From Lineus longissimus (taxonomy: Eukaryota; Nemertea; Pilidiophora; Heteronemertea; Lineidae): DNA of 64,000 nt. The stretch lies in assembly GCF_910592395.1 (NCBI RefSeq), contig NC_088314.1, positions 3,164,001 to 3,228,000 of the forward strand. Reading direction: 5' to 3'. The notes below the pieces were generated by a model. That model was given only the letters and a program-made list of their open reading frames with translations, was not told the DNA's origin and searched no databases. Below, one piece after another: positions 45,868 to 58,577 of this stretch (the first letter of the stretch is position 1; each line of letters starts with the position of its first letter). The position numbers were made by a program, and so were the translations under genes.

Positions 45868-46621
45868 GTGAGTCATGGTTCATTTACTCGAAGACAGGTA
45901 TGGTGTCAGAAGTCCCATAAATTCTTATTATTGTATTCCGAAGAAAAGAAGAAAAACTTTGAAATTGGGTTGAATTTTCATTGTAATGTTGACTAGAGGT
46001 AAAAATGTTGTAGTCTTGATGAATATAAACCTCTTCAGGTCTCAGTGAACCATTTCAAGAGAGAGGGCATTGAATTAAAAAATACTTACTTAAAAGTAAT
46101 ATCAGTTGCAAAGAAATCTTCTATCTTGATTATCCGGAAAAAGCCACTTGTAAAAAAACAGTACCAGGGAGATTTGCATACTCATCCCGGCGATGCTGAA
46201 AGACCTTGACCTTGTGACATCTGGTACGTTTGAGTCATCCATCAAGTCCAGCCTTCGATCTAACTTTTGACTCACTGCTTCCTTTGGAAAGAGGTTGTGG
46301 TCCACTAAGATGTCATACATGGACTTCATTTCTGTGTTTTGAGGTGATGAGCGTTTTAACTTTCAAAGGCCCTAGTACATAAGTTGGGAAAAGTACTTGA
46401 AGAGTGACACTGACTATATTTTTTCTTTAGATGAGTCCATCCTGATATTTAGAAAAGCTGTGCACGAAACAAAGTAAAATAATTTGCTAGCTCATACTTA
46501 GGAAAAAGGCTTTAATGGAGTGTCACACCTTGCTCTTTCATTTATCCTGATATGATGAATGCTGTCTCTACACGTTACCAACCTTTTTCTCACATTTCTA
46601 TCATCATTGTTCATTGTTATA

Positions 46622-47042
46622 TCTTCATCATTCTAATAGAAAGTTAGTTGCTCCCAATCAGTTCAAACCCTGACAAAATTTCTGAATGAATTTATAGGAG
46701 CGAATAAGAATTCAGGCGTGAGAAGTTATTGTTCCTAAATGGTTGTCTTTTTTTCCATTGTCTTTTTTTACCTGTTGTCTTTTTTACTTGTTGTCTTTTT
46801 TACTTGTTGTCGTTTTACCTGTTGTCTTTTTTACCTGTTGTCTTTTTTACCTAGGTGGTTTTCTTTTTTACCTAGATGGTTGTCTTTTTTTCCGTTGCTT
46901 TTTTTACCCGTTGTCTTTCTTACCGATGCTTTTTTGTACCTGTTGTCTTTTTTACCGTTACTTTTTTTACCTCTTGTCTTTTTTTTCCGTTGCCTTTTTT
47001 ACTTGTTGTCTTTTTTCCTTTGCTTTTTTTACCGTATACCGT
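46622..47042 (+). mobile_element. Dispersed element, copy 2: 118-bp head plus longer pyrimidine minisatellite
   Basis: The head 46622-46739 matches 3705-3822 without gaps. The array (46739-47030) has more units than copy 1 and includes the variant 'acctagatggttgtcttttt', which is also seen in reverse in the 3245-3496 array. It ends with 'accgtataccgt' (47031-47042), exactly as copy 1 does. Flanks are unrelated to those of copy 1. The total of 421 bp against 302 bp is explained by array length. The three overlapping Phe/Leu-rich plus-strand frames are artefacts. Confidence 0.8.
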
Positions 47043-50000
47043 ATTCTCCATTCAGTTGAACTTGGCTGGATAAGGGGAATGTAATCGATAGATACTGTGA
47101 GAAAACAGAGGGTAAATATGGAACAGGATTGAAGGTGGTGTCGACCCAAGGTCAAGAGGACAAACAGTAGTTGGTCAGCTGATGCCCTTCAGCCACTGAC
47201 TAATTACATGGAGAAGATGACACATCAATCAATTTTCATTACTGTTGACTACTTGATACATTTCCAATTACATCCTGTTAAAGTCAGTATCACTTTATAT
47301 AATTCGCGTTTAATCTCCTGGCTGTATTTCTGTGACTAAGACAACAGTGGCTGCATTGTGATGGACAGATAGCTAATTCTGTAATCATGCTAGTATTGAA
47401 AGAGTTCAACAGCTTTGGGCAGCTGGTAAGCTAACGTTGTGGCAAAGGTGTAGGTGACACATTCACTTGCTGAGAGTTACTTCTTTGAAGGCTTGTGATC
47501 TTGGCAGTGGCTTGAAGTCATCCAAGCATGTCTTCTCGTTCCTTCGTTTGCCATAGGCCAACTGATTGACGATGAGTCTTAGCTGTGATATGCCAAGAGA
47601 GTTTCAGGTTGAAATTGCTGATCTGTTGATATGACGATAGTGACACACTTATCCCTTATTCTACTGAGCTAAGCTAAGTTACTGTTCCATATTGATGTAA
47701 AGGTGACATCTGTAGAACTTTCAGGGCTCAGTTTTAGATGGACATCACCATCAACACACAAGACCAGTGAAAGATTAACAAGGGTTAAGCAGTTAATCTT
47801 TGACATGGCCATTATGACAACAGATGAATCAAGGTGTGAAGATCACCTGGCTAGGTATGACAATAGACCTTTCATTCATTGGTGCACATCACTGGCCGTT
47901 TCCCCTGCACCAGCAGCCAGTGCCTAATGGTAAATCAATTACCAGTGGTCTAATTGCTGACGAAGTGATTGATCTGTGTCCAGGATGAGGTTATAATGAG
48001 GGTGATTCATGGCTTAGTTGCCTTTTGCTGCTCAGAGTGGTTGGTCAGTTTGGTTGCAGGGCTGAGTTGCTTAACTGACCAGTACGCTGCCCTTTGACTC
48101 ATCAATATTATAGTATTACCAATTCTCAAGTGACCCAGAGCCTTTCAAAATATCTAATTACTTATTCATATTACACAAAGACTAATTTTGCATGGTCGGG
48201 TAATAATTCATTAAGGACCATTACACTTAAATGATATCTGTGCATGGTCATTTGTTCTTGGAATTTACAACTGGTGGTCATATCAAAACTGACCAGTGGA
48301 GTTGGTTCATTTACTCTTTGGTGCTCTGTTTGACTGTTCATATTCCTGTTATGCCTCTCTACTAGGTCATGGTATGAATTTAATGAAATATGCAATACTG
48401 AGGCGCTGTGTGGTGCTGTGGTTCAGCCTTGTCCAATAATGTCTAGTCCTGAGTTTGAAAGGAAAAGAAGTCCATGTTCCCATCGATATTGGGTAGTTGT
48501 CTACTCTAGTCCTTTGACATCTCCTTCAAGATGTGCAAACAAAAGATATAAAAGTCTCGCTTTAACATGAAGAAAATGAGAAGTAATTGTATCATGTACG
48601 CTTTACGTAATCCTGCATCTTACTAGTTCCAGCCTCACCCGTAATCCACCCCATTTTCCATCTTTGTCGCGACTGGTATGGCATGTATAGGAGAGACCCT
48701 ATTGGCGATTTCGTGTCACTTAATCTTGCCTATACCTGTCTATCTTGGCTGCTGCCTTTAGTCTCCCTTTATGGGTCAGCTAAAACTGGCTTGATTTTTT
48801 TCAATAAACCAGTCCGGACTGATTCCAAAAAGTTTTAATCCAGCTTAGCTCATTAGTGGACAATATTGAGGGGCAAGTTTGAGCTAATGACATAATCCTG
48901 GTTTGTTTGATCCTCTCATTATGTAATCAAGCGATAATTGCCATTGTTTAGTTCAAAGAATTTGATATGGTCATCAAAAGAAGGCAAATCTCATTGCCAC
49001 CTTTCTCTGTGGGAAGGTTTCTCAAAAACACCCTATAATCGCAAACGTGACACCATATTGTTTTGGTGCCAATCGAATTTGCGTGAAAACTTTGATGTTT
49101 TGCGTCAAAGGGGAAGGGTCTAAATGGATTAGCTATTGCTTTGTTTAACAGTGTAATGTCTCTTTGTCAAACACGTGAGCCTTTTGATGATGGGGGGTTT
49201 GTGCCATCGATCATATACTCTTCTGAGGGGATGGGCATTCCGGATGCTCTTGGCACAGTTTTCTTTGAAAATCCAATTAAACAAGAACTGTTACCCAACT
49301 GGCGGAGGTGGTCTAGCTAAAAGTTAGTCATGTGTGCCTTTGCCAGTCAGGCTGTGACTTTCTCTGGCAATCACCCTGGTAAAACAAATCATGTGAAACC
49401 TTGGAAAGAATGATTTGGTGTCAATATAAAGGAAGAGAACTGATGCAGTCTCACTGCTGACATGACTGACTAATGTGAAATACTCCATCAATTTCTCCAT
49501 CTCCTGTCCCCAGGTTGAGTGCCACTCTCAGGCTTCATGCGATTGGTTCCTTGTTTCTTGGTCTTCTATCTAAGACTTATGTTCAAGTTGGGTGCTGTCA
49601 TCTGGCCATGTGTGGCCAGTTTCCTGTCTTATCTTTTCCTGTAATACTTACATCAGTCATGAAACAGTTTAAAATTAGTTAGGAAGGTTTTTATTTCTGA
49701 GTGACTGCAGTGGTATTGAACCCACGAAAGTTGAAGTTTGTGTCTCCTCCCAAGCCTGAACTCAAGTCCAAATGTACTGGTTTACACTATTTGCACCATA
49801 TGGAATCTTCAGTTGTGTCATCAACCTGTGCAGATGTTGCAACAACCCACCTGCAGAAACTTGCTGATGTCTCCCTGCAGCAACCAAACAATCTACTTCG
49901 CCATCCTTCTGTGCCGTTATGTGATGGAGAAGCCTAATGATCGGTAGATAATGAGGTTCCTAAGACTGATTCACACAAGACTTTTTAATTGGATTTTTTT

Positions 50001-51239
50001 GATAAATAGCCGTATGGCAGGACATTGGGTGCATGTGCAGATTTATTGCATTTGGGGTGTCGTTTGCAAGCACACGATAAAATACCATTCACATTGAACG
50101 CATGTGCAATAACGAGTACAGTTTTGTGTTAAGGACTTTTGGGCCAACTTTCCTAATTGAAAACATTGCTTAATGTTTGCAGTTGTTGTCGCAGTCTAAG
50201 CTATAGGCTAGTTTTGGTTTCAGATTTGTTTCCCTTACTGCCGAGAAGGCAGATTTCAATTAAACGCTCTAATCGTCAAATTGATAGGACAAATTTATAA
50301 GGACACAGGCAGTAATAAAGTTCTTGCCCTAGCGGTATTCACTCCCAAGTATGCTGCCCTTTCGCTATACTTCTCAAACTATTGATCACTTTGATAACAT
50401 TTTCAAACATTACAAAACCTTGTGTCAGTAATTACACTGTCAATATGCATTACCTTTCGGCACATGATTGGATCAACTAGAAGTGTTGTGCTGGTTTAAA
50501 TGATGCAAGTGCCTTATTTCTCCTGATAAAATCTATAAGAAATACATTAATGACTATAAAGTTTCAGCCTGCAAAAGGAAGGTAGCTGCTCCAAATTTGA
50601 TTTTGAAGAAGGATTATCAGTTATCTTGAACAAGTTGTGGTATGGGACGAACATCATGCAAAAGAATGACTTTCGTCATGAGTATCGGAGTTTGGCAGGT
50701 GTGCAGCTACTTTCTCCTTTCTCAGTGCGATATCAAAACACCATAGCTATGAGAATATTGATATAGTTAGCCCCTTGAGTGTCTGCCGGGTTGGCGGTCG
50801 ACCAAAATAAACTTATCAATGATATTGATGTGAAAATTTGCGTGTTCATATACATGTTGTCTGTGTCAATGAGTGTTAATTATTAATTATGGTACGAATT
50901 AATTGGAACCCTGTGTAGCTGTTTTAACACACTGGAATATTCTGTACTTTGGACTCTATGGTGCTTCTCTGATTCAGCTGGGTAATAGATATGTTTTTCT
51001 AGTTCAGTTTTCCCTTTTGGGATGCAATGTCTGGATTGTTCATATCTGATTCCTGTGACTGATGTTGAATGTTTGGGAGTCCCCTTCCCTTGTGCCTGTA
51101 TCAAAGGTTTGTAATGGGAACACTAGTAATGTCTTAGACAAACCAACTAAATTACTATGATGATTAGAAAATGGCCCCCAGTCCTTCGGTACAAAAGTAC
51201 AAGATGATCTTCATGTGACTCATAACACACACTTCTCAG
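47043..51239. other. Probable intron/intergenic sequence
   Basis: If the gene model starting at 45.5 kb holds, this is its first intron. Frames at 47703-47927 and 49701-49937 have protein-like composition but no matching splice pair was found. A TAATTA-rich spot lies at about 50877-50905. No repeats beyond this were recognised. Confidence 0.35.
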
Positions 51240-53774
51240 ATGGAAACTTCATGGATTGATCTGAGTGATTCTAATTTCTGGGAGTTGGAAGATGAACTGG
51301 AGGTAAGTTTTTTGATACCCTAGCTAGTTTGCTACATTATTTCTTCTTTCCGGAAGGCTGGCTAAAGAACTATGAATATGATGAGCCAGAGTGGTTTAAA
51401 ATATCCTAGGATAGTGTGTTTGGGGGAGGGGAGACTTAATTCTATTGATCTCGGATGTATTGACGTTATCCACCATCATACAATAAGGACCGACACTTTT
51501 CTTTGCGTTACATGTTAGTCTGCTGGAAGGTGACAGCCAGCATGGAGACAGCACTCCCTCACTGAGAAATTTCTGTGGCCACCCAGGAACAGCCAAAACA
51601 ATTCACACACATAGTGTTGGATATTGATTTCTTCATAATTCAGTTAAATAGTCATGGTACTGCACCCAGAAAATAATTGTGACTGTATCCACTGAAACAG
51701 AAATGACTTCACCGACAGCCTGGCTAAAGGCAACCATTGTGACAGGTTTATCCATTAGTACAGGTGCCTCCCACCAGGGCGTCTCACTTGGTTCATCCAT
51801 CCTAAAGCAAAAACCCTAGCAATCGTCTCCATTTCGATTAATGACTGAGCACTTTGTTTCCGCAAGTGCCCCATCACTTTAGAGATGGCTCAGTGTTAAT
51901 TGGTTAAAAGCTATAGCATGTTGGTTCAAAGAAAAATAACTGATGATCTCATTGCTGATGGCAAAACTGTTGGAGCCCGCAACGAGCGTTTTCTTTTGCC
52001 GTCCAATGTCTTGTTTCTACCAGGCCTTTTTGCCCATGATGGCTGTACTTTCCATAAGATTTCTTAGGGATGAATTGTTTTCCAATCCTTTGTTGCCCTC
52101 TGCCTAGCATATGCTCAACTTGTATGAAAATGTTGTTTTGCTTATTCAACATTGTTATTCTGAATCTTGCTCCTGATGCTCTTGCACAAGATAGCTAAAT
52201 ATCTAGAAAAGATGTCCAAAGCAGCTTCTTCCTTGTCAGAAGGGTTGCGCAATAGTAGCTCCCAATTTTGAAAGTCTGTTTTGGAATTTTTTTCAAGATT
52301 GAGTTAACATTGACGTCGTTATCCTTTTTTTTGCTTTTGCCACAAACATTGTTATGCTTGAGAACAATGTAAGCCAACCTCAAGTGTTCTTAAGCACACT
52401 ACCCCTGGAGTTGGACTGAAAACTACATCTTGTAAACAAGATGATGTTGGTCGTGAAAAGGTTAGCTTTGTTAGCAAGGTGGTCGTTTTAATGAGAACCT
52501 TTTTCTCAGTATAATTTGTGCCTGGAGCAGGAATCCCAGTGGTTTTCCAGTTACCCGTGGAATATGAGTTTCCATACTTATTGGGTTTCCTGGCTTTTCA
52601 AAATTAGATAGCTGAAGAATTAATTGGGGCTGGCTCCTTTCAAATGGACTGTCTGGATAAGTCCATCTGCTGCCTCAGGTATGCCTAATCATCCTTGCTT
52701 ATCAATTTCAATCTGTCTTCCAAAGTAATAAATGCAAGTATTATTGAAGGCATCATGGCCACTCACAATAGGTGAAGCACTTGCTTTCTGTTCACTGTTT
52801 CTAAAGATGAGACCAAGACGAGCTTGGTAGCTTCCAGCAGTTTGTCTCAACATTAGTAGCTTCAGTTTGGCGGTTGGTTCATTTTGCAGAATTGGTGGCT
52901 GTTGTTTATCAATAATGAGATTTTTAGTCTACCAGGCAATTTATCATGCAATATTCCTATCAAGTTCTACTTGGTATGGTACAAAGCAGTTTCTTCCTGA
53001 AGGATTGTTGCAACAGTGTCACCCTGCTGCTACCTGTAGGTCTTCCCTCCTTCACCACTTTCTCAGACTTGGCAATCGCAACCTGTTCCCGCTGAGGGGA
53101 AAATTGCTTCAAATTGGTTGCAATATATGCTTCTGCCAATCACGTGAATATCCTATTCCAGCTAATTGTTCAGAGCTGCAGATATGTGCTCAGAAATATG
53201 TTTCAAAATAAGTTTGGTTGCATCCCCTGTGGATTCTTGTACAAAATGTATGAGAGATGGGCAAACTGGTGATGGAGTTGACTTTCTAACTAATTGCAGC
53301 TCAACTTGGCAGTACATTTCAATAGATTGATATATATATACGTCGAAAAAAAGTTATTTTGTTGCAGTTTGGATGAAATCCACTCGTGCTCATTTGCTGC
53401 CTTCGGCTTCCAAACGGCAGGTAATCTGTTGAGAAACTTGAAAACTGGGAACATTCTAAAGTTGCAGTTTGGAGTTTGGAAAGTTTGAAGGACGTGCCTA
53501 GTAACCGAGTTCGGGTCCTAGGCCTTCTGTCTTTTTGCCTCAACATGCTTCTGAATGGATGATTCACATTTGCGTTAAGGAGTATCTAGGCCTTTTTCGT
53601 TTGATTACATTTTCTCTGATCACGGGGAGTGCAAATGAGCCACAGCTGGTATGTTCGGAGGAGTTCGTTTAGTCAGGGACTCTTGGGATGACTTTTGCAA
53701 ATTTACCATTACAACGTGTAAAGGAACAGCTCGAGGTCATAGCGGTAGTTTTGGAATTTCTGACACATCTTTAG
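51240..53774 (+). CDS. Four-exon candidate gene, 94-residue product, unknown function
   Basis: Exon 1 is 51240-51302 (acceptor 'cacttctcag', ATG at its first base, donor gtaagt; METSWIDLSDSNFWEL...). Exon 2 is 52608-52678 (acceptor 'cttttcaaaattag', donor gtatgc; IAEELIGAGSFQMDCL...). Exon 3 is 53368-53420 (acceptor 'ttattttgttgcag', donor gtaatc; LDEIHSCSFAAFGFQTA). Exon 4 is 53677-53774 (acceptor 'gtttagtcag'; TLGMTFANLPLQRVKEQL... to TAG). Phases 0, 2 and 1 join without a stop. Exons 1 and 3 have the strongest sites; exon 4 has a weak pyrimidine tract, so the true 3' end may differ. The N terminus is acidic with two Trp residues and the last exon would be helical. No signal peptide, zinc finger or known domain is seen. 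Confidence 0.4.
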
Positions 53775-56700
53775 TCACGGATAATAACTGACGTTTAAAA
53801 AAATTATAGATTATCAATGCCAGTGCTTTGCGCAGTTGCAGCTTTCTCGCACCAATTTGCCTTCAAGGACTTCAACATGTTGTTCTTCTATTTACGGACT
53901 TTAACTCTTGTTGAGACATTTCAAAATGGCTGAAAAAAACTATGTTTTTTTCATAAAAATGTGATGTGTATCAATTCAAAACATGGAACATCATACGTAA
54001 CTCTCTCAAATTGTATTCAGACTTGCAAACCAATGATTTCATAAAACAATGCCATAGACAAATTTGATTATCAGGTTTTTTAACTTGCATTAGTTTTTGT
54101 CGATTTTTCACAATGTGAGGATCAGCATTTCATTTCCTTGTGTTACATTTTGGAAGAATCCTTGATGGATTGGCTGGGAATATTCACCTATTGTTTCTGT
54201 CGAAGGCCTAGATCTTGGCAGGTAAGGAATAGTTACTTTTTTGAAAATTTAGGTCAGATTCAGATTTGTCATTGTTTAGACATATCTAAAACCTAAAAAC
54301 TGTAGTGGATTTCTCTTATTAAAAGTTCAAATTGAATGCTGCATCTTTTCTCGAAGAATCAAGAATCTAGTCAGACCTGATTCCTCTTAAAGGTGCCCTT
54401 CAAGGAATTGGCATCATTTTACTGATGGGGACTATCCACCAATGGAACGGGAGGAAAAAAATATAAACGTCAAGTAATTTCATTTTATTGTCTTTTGGCC
54501 AGGTTTTTAAAGTTTCAAATGCCTTCTGATTATAATATCAACTCACTTCCAGCTTGTTATTTTGTGCTACACCCTAGTTTGCATTTATCTACAAAGTCAT
54601 TTTTGAAGGAAAAAAATAGAGCACATCAGGTATTCATCCAAGTCAGTGGTAGGCTAAGAAGGTTTCTAACTTTGAACATGTGTCTGTTGCTTTTTGGCCC
54701 ACCCTCTGTGGTACAATTCTTCTCAATCTTTCACCAAGGTAACTACTTAACAAATTGGTTAAGAGCTAACATTTTTCTGAAAAAACTGGATGAATTCGGG
54801 TTCTTTCACTTCATGTAGTTACCTGTTGAATTTGGTACTAACAAAAGTGTTTCAATCTAGTTATCCAGCATCAATTTTGTGTTTTCCAGTAGTGTTTTGG
54901 TGCAAACCAGTGGCGTGTCTGGGTTAACTAGAGGTAGTTCACTGGTAGGTCCTACTCATTCCAAGCAAAATATTTGAAAATTGATTGTATCAAGAGAACA
55001 AATGTGTGATGTCAAGAAGCACTTGGAGAAAATAAAATACAACCACGTTGCTCCTCAATGTATATTAGTTATTCTCATAACAACAGCAGTATCTCAAATT
55101 ATAATTCAATTGCCATTATTTAGTGAAAGTCAAGTTGCTCTTTCGAAGTAAAAGAACCTTGAAGGGGTTACATTTGTGAGAATTACACTTCAGGAATAAA
55201 GATGTCAAAAATCTGCCAAAAAAATTTTTCAGAATTTCTAAGTCTGGGTCTCTGAGACTTGAGACTTGATACTTGACTTTGACCATGCCATGGGAGGCAC
55301 TTAAATGCAAATAGAAACACAACAGTTGTAGAAAACATCTTTCAGGGAAATTTCTATACAGTTCAATGACCAGGAATACATGAATTCAAGTTGGAACATT
55401 CACAGTAAACCCAGGGGCAAAATTGATCTTGACATATATCTAGAAAACACTAAACTAATGATATTCTAGTTCTGTGCAATTAATTCGGCACACGCCAGTC
55501 TTACTTTTCCTCTATGCAAATAAAGCGATGATATATGTACTTGATATAACTGAAATTGATATGCATGGCCCAAACTTGTTATACCGAATGCATGAGAATT
55601 GCCTAATTGGTGCAAAAAAACCCTTCAAATTACCCCCAATCCTTCATACACTAAATAATCAACTACTTTCAATTCCAATCAACAGTTGCAGAGGACCTAA
55701 ATTGGTTTCCACCAATCTTGTCTCGTTTGTTACTGATAAATTATCATTCTGAGCACATCCATATAGTACCATTGTTTCTATCACTAGACTAATTTCACAA
55801 CAACAGGTTTCTGCAAGATCTCGTTGACTTACCATTAGTTACCCTGACTGAAAAGCAGTGTTAGCATGTGCCTTTCATATCCAAGAACACACCCTGTAAC
55901 GAAGGTTCAGGATGAGACCATATCATTGGGCCAAACTTTTTTAAAAGCATTTGAAAGTACCGCAGGAATGGAGGTTTAACATTAATTTCGGTAACTGAAG
56001 CACAAAACTTGCTGGAACTGTAATTGAAGCAGACTCCACAGTCCATTTGTTAACATGAATATTGACTGGCACCAATAACATAATCAGTGCTGGTGTGCCA
56101 GTGTGTTGACAATTAGTTACTGCATTCCTCTCATTAGAATCTACATTTGCATCTCCTTATTCAATCAGGAGTTTCAGATTCTGGTCTGACTTCACCACGG
56201 TGACCGCCACAGCACATTTCCTGGCAGGCAGGCACTTAGTACTCCCTGAAGTTCTGCTAGATAGGAATATTGCTTCAGACTTTGAAGGTGCTTGCCAATG
56301 CAAAATTAATATCAAAAGGTTTAACTGTGCATTGAATCTTCTCAAGTGTGATTGGAATGTTGACTCTATATGCAAACAGCTAGATATTTGCCACTCATGC
56401 CGTGACTTTGGTCAAAATATGTCTGGGTCACAAACAACTCACAAGAGGAAATAAGCCGCCAAGAGTACTTCTTGTCTGGTTTTACTCTAAAACCTGATGA
56501 GGGCAGTCCATTGGAACTAAGTACGCGGAGCAATTGCCATCTGACCAGAATACAAATAAGGGTCGGGACTTAACCGAGATAGGTAATGACGTTGATGTGT
56601 CATCCAGGTTAAATTAGGTACCAAATGATGATTTAGTGATTGTAATGGCTAATAGCTTGACTGTTAATCATGTAACTAGGAGGTGGATGTGGACGTTAAT

Positions 56701-57600
56701 GCATGATATACAAATATTTCTGACATAGTACATTTATCTCCTATAAAAACAAGATATCTTGTATCACTATTGATCGTCACAGATGTGTTTTAGGTCTATG
56801 GAAAGAAGGATAAGAACAACAACAATCTGATATGCGAATGATATGTCCAGTTTGCTAAAAAAACAGTGGGATGACTGTCCTAATATAGGATGGCTTAAGC
56901 GCCCACTGAAATCAAAAAGTAATATCACTGAAATGGTGGTTGAATTCCTGCTGATGTCAAAAGCAATGTGGCTTTCTTCTGAAGAAATTTTTAATTTCTT
57001 TCAATGCTATTGCAATGCTTTATGTGAGTCACCCAGGGTGACCCTGAGTCCTTGTTGCAGCAGCCCTGCCGTAAACCATTAGAAAGAATACTGCAGGCTC
57101 ATGCTGCCATCTATTCCAGTCTCTAATTTACTAGAACTAGGAGATTGAGAAAGCTTCAGTGCTTGATGGACTGACGTGATAAATTACATGTGCACTAAAA
57201 GTGCAACTATTGTTTGGACACTGGATAGAATCTTTACTTTTTGAACATACTTCAATGGTTAATTGATGGCCGATGTTTTTTTTAGAAATCACAACTTTGT
57301 GTAAAAAGATCACAGAACCAATCTGAAAGATGTGTAGCGATGTGTTTGCACTCTGCGGTCACTTTGAGTAAATGCTTTAATGAAGAGCATGGACTATCTG
57401 AGTATTTCTCATGGTGTTTGTTTCCTTAAATATCCTGAAGTCAGTGTGACTCCAATGATAGACTCCGACCAGTCTGAGACGAGTGTCAACAAAATAGCCT
57501 TACATCTCTCGAGTGCTAATAATACACTAATATGGACATGAAACGGCCATGTTATGAAGTGAACCCATAACACAGGAGCCCTTGACTTGCCCGTTTGGTA
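53775..57600. other. Stretch with only weak exon candidates
   Basis: Two weak candidates were seen. One is about 54120-54221, an open frame containing LCYILEESLMDWLGIF and ending at 'cttggcag|gtaagg'. The other is about 56169-56454, after the acceptor 'cttattcaatcag', with HFLAGRHLVLPEVLLD and a stop. Neither has a phase-matched partner. The rest is AT-rich with no repeats seen. Confidence 0.25.
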
Positions 57601-57603
57601 GCC

Positions 57604-57705
57604 ATGAGCACAGATGCCCTTGTTGACTTTCTGTCAGCTTTGACAGATTTCATCGTTAGAAGTTTAATAACTGTTGGGCGAGCTCTTTGCCTTGGTGGTG
57701 GTTGA
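57604..57705 (+). CDS. Short ATG frame, 33 codons, unknown
   Basis: ATG in the context 'gtagccatga' opens MSTDALVDFLSALTDFIVRS..., ending at TGA. The peptide would be a single amphipathic or membrane-associated helix followed by a Gly tail. It is close to what chance allows, and I know no family. Shortly downstream an acceptor 'tgctacttgcag' (57732) leads to an 18-codon frame ending in TAA at 57789. Confidence 0.15.
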   Translation: MSTDALVDFLSALTDFIVRSLITVGRALCLGGG

Positions 57706-58098
57706 AGTAGTCCTTGACTCTGCTACTTGCAGGATGCTAGGGAATTGTTCGGGATCATGAGATACGGGCTTATTCCATTGGATGACTAAACCAAAAGCCT
57801 CACCCATCTATAAGGTTCTACAAAACTTTTGCTAAGGCTTCTTGCAAGCTGCTGTCTTGCCAAGCAGGAGTTGCAGAACCCACCTACTGCCACGTTATGT
57901 TTAGTCTTGTTCGGATATCATGTAAGAAACCCAAGTTCATCAAACTAGACACGAAAAATGAACTTGGATAATAAAACAATATCAAAATAAATTCCAACTT
58001 ATTTTGATGGATGAGATATATTTGGATATCTATTCATTTCTATTGAGAACGACATGCGTTTATATCTATATTCTGCGCCTAACCAACCATATTTTTAC

Positions 58099-58342
58099 TG
58101 ATATCCTCCAAGAGCCTCGACATTCTTCCAGACAACACCAAAATATTGGTATCCATCTCGGAGCCAGCGCAGCATGAAATAGACATATTACTCTCGTTAA
58201 CTCCAGCCGGTGGATGATTGAAGTCGCATTCTCCCCCATTATCTCCATGTTCCATCCGTGTGCACGGTAGAGAAGGTTTGGCGATTAAACTTGATGGGGA
58301 GAGCTTCTCGACCAATAAGTTGTCCGTTATTTGTCTTGCTCT
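58099..58342 (-). CDS. Candidate exon, minus strand, two competing frames
   Basis: A strong minus-strand acceptor ('attttctgcctgtcag') ends at 58343. Frame 1 stays open for 81 codons to a donor-like 'atatca|gtaaaa' and includes LLVEKLSPSSLIAKPSLP and ESNMSISCCAGSEMDTNI. Frame 2, in phase with the upstream exon candidate, reads SKTNNGQLIGREALPIKF... and stops at TAA (58239). The CpG-rich, mixed-charge composition supports coding. Which frame is used cannot be settled here. I recognise no family. Confidence 0.35.
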
Positions 58343-58425
58343 CTGACAGGCAGAAAATGGATGGGTTACCCCGAGGTTTGACCATGATGTTAATGCTTGA
58401 CATTGGAATATGAATTATGTTCTAC

Positions 58426-58577
58426 TGATGGACATCAGCTGTGCCCTGGTGTGGTGACGTGTCATTGCAGCAATGCGTGCCAGGTCAGAGTCATACTTGG
58501 TTTGGATGGCCAACGTGGAATAGGGAGCATGTGGTGTGGGAGGGCAACTTGGGACAGGAGTATAACATTTTCCTTGT
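58426..58577 (-). CDS. Candidate exon upstream of an 83-bp intron, minus strand
   Basis: The acceptor 'catcctcattgactaag' precedes an open frame including HAPYSTLAIQTKYDSDLARI and then AAMTRHHTRAQLMSI, ending at 'gtccatca|gtagaa' in phase 1. The intron 58425-58343 carries a branchpoint-like 'gcattaac' and the strong acceptor of the next exon. Splicing joins it to frame 2 of that exon without a stop until 58239. The plus strand is open over the same bases (58441-58746), which lowers confidence. Confidence 0.3.

Noticed and set aside
46739-47084. Three overlapping hydrophobic plus-strand frames
   Set aside because: Translations of the pyrimidine array of the dispersed element in three frames; not genes.
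57733-57789. BTB/BACK-domain-like terminal exon (frame reading RELFGIMRYGLIPLDD)
   Set aside because: Only 18 codons; the resemblance is impressionistic and no partner exon was found.
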